Notes under the pieces: model-generated
Told to the model about the DNA's origin: nothing
The model's input: only the letters and a program-made list of their open reading frames with translations
The model's database searches: none
Program-made: the position numbers and the translations under genes
Shown here: positions 63,841 to 64,000 of the stretch, one piece after another
How positions within the stretch are numbered: the first letter of the stretch is position 1
Layout of the letters: each line of letters opens with the position of its first letter
Assembly: GCA_036346205.1 (NCBI GenBank)
Contig: JARFJB010001167.1
Span: forward strand, 208,501 to 272,500
DNA from: Vesta saturnalis
Lineage: Eukaryota > Arthropoda > Insecta > Coleoptera > Lampyridae
Direction: 5' to 3'
Length of the DNA stretch: 64,000 nucleotides

Positions 63841-64000
63841 TAGACAAGTACTGCACTTTTTTATGCTCATTTAAGATCTATGGGAACGATTAAGCAGTTT
63901 TATATGTTTTTTATATTTATAAATTATGTAATAGTAGTAAAATAATAACGAACCTACCACACCTGATACCTTTCAAATTTGAAAAAGTATAAGCACTTGC
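63841..64000. other. AT-rich end of window
   Basis: No feature recognised. Probably the 5' flank of the hAT gene. Confidence 0.3.

Overview
The window looks like AT-rich arthropod, most probably insect, nuclear DNA. The coding signal is eukaryotic: C2H2 zinc-finger arrays whose N-termini carry IKVEP-type motifs, spliced DNA transposons, non-LTR and Ty3-type retroelement pieces, P-element/THAP, PIF/Harbinger, piggyBac, hAT and several Tc1/mariner-IS630 transposases, MITEs, (TA)n microsatellites and a huge simple-sequence block. There are no operons, rRNAs or intact tRNAs. I cannot name the order or species from sequence alone.

The only genes that look like host genes are four members of one C2H2 zinc-finger family. 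Copy A is at 10,716-11,834 on the minus strand. Copies B (30,581), C (49,245) and D (58,261) are on the plus strand. B, C and D share start context, 5' flank and 3' flank, so they are recent segmental duplicates. A is more divergent. Fingers come in 84-bp units (28 aa) and have been gained and lost in blocks. All four copies run into decaying fingers past their stop codons. C has a one-base frameshift in finger 1 and a nonsense codon in its last finger.

Layout: 1-4 kb holds degenerate interspersed repeats and a mariner-type pseudogene. 5.1-7.7 kb is a 2.6-kb mosaic of TG, TGTGG, TGTGTGTT, TCTG and GTGTGAGA repeats. 8-10 kb holds further mariner pieces. Copy A follows, then a GC-rich jockey-like gag (13.2-14.5 kb) and a P-element/THAP fragment. 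15.8-21.1 kb is a large imperfect palindrome with (TA)n tracts at both ends and at its centre. 21-28 kb holds repeats, a PHD-like remnant and a decayed copy of a protein-primed family-B DNA polymerase element. 28.6-29.7 kb has tandem duplications with a strong foldback. 30.6-38.8 kb is copy B, with a PIF/Harbinger element (TAA duplication) and a piggyBac element (TTAA duplication) inserted precisely in its tail; copies C and D supply the empty sites. 39.2-45.1 kb is a second polymerase-B element with about 0.6-kb terminal inverted repeats. 45.1-48.8 kb has mariner copies and a Ty3 RNase H fragment. Copy C follows (49-53.7 kb), then MITEs and foldbacks (53.8-57.6 kb), copy D (58-60.8 kb), and finally a Ty3-type protease remnant next to a nearly full-length hAT gene on the minus strand (61.3-63.8 kb).

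The two most unusual structures are these. (1) The Harbinger element interleaves two genes on opposite strands, and one 23-nt segment reads as a 3' splice site on both strands. (2) The polymerase-B element carries inverted repeats that contain the polymerase's C-terminal codons at one end and a candidate N-terminal exon, read from the opposite strand, at the other. Most transposon genes here are broken. The zinc-finger genes B and D and the A copy have intact reading frames.
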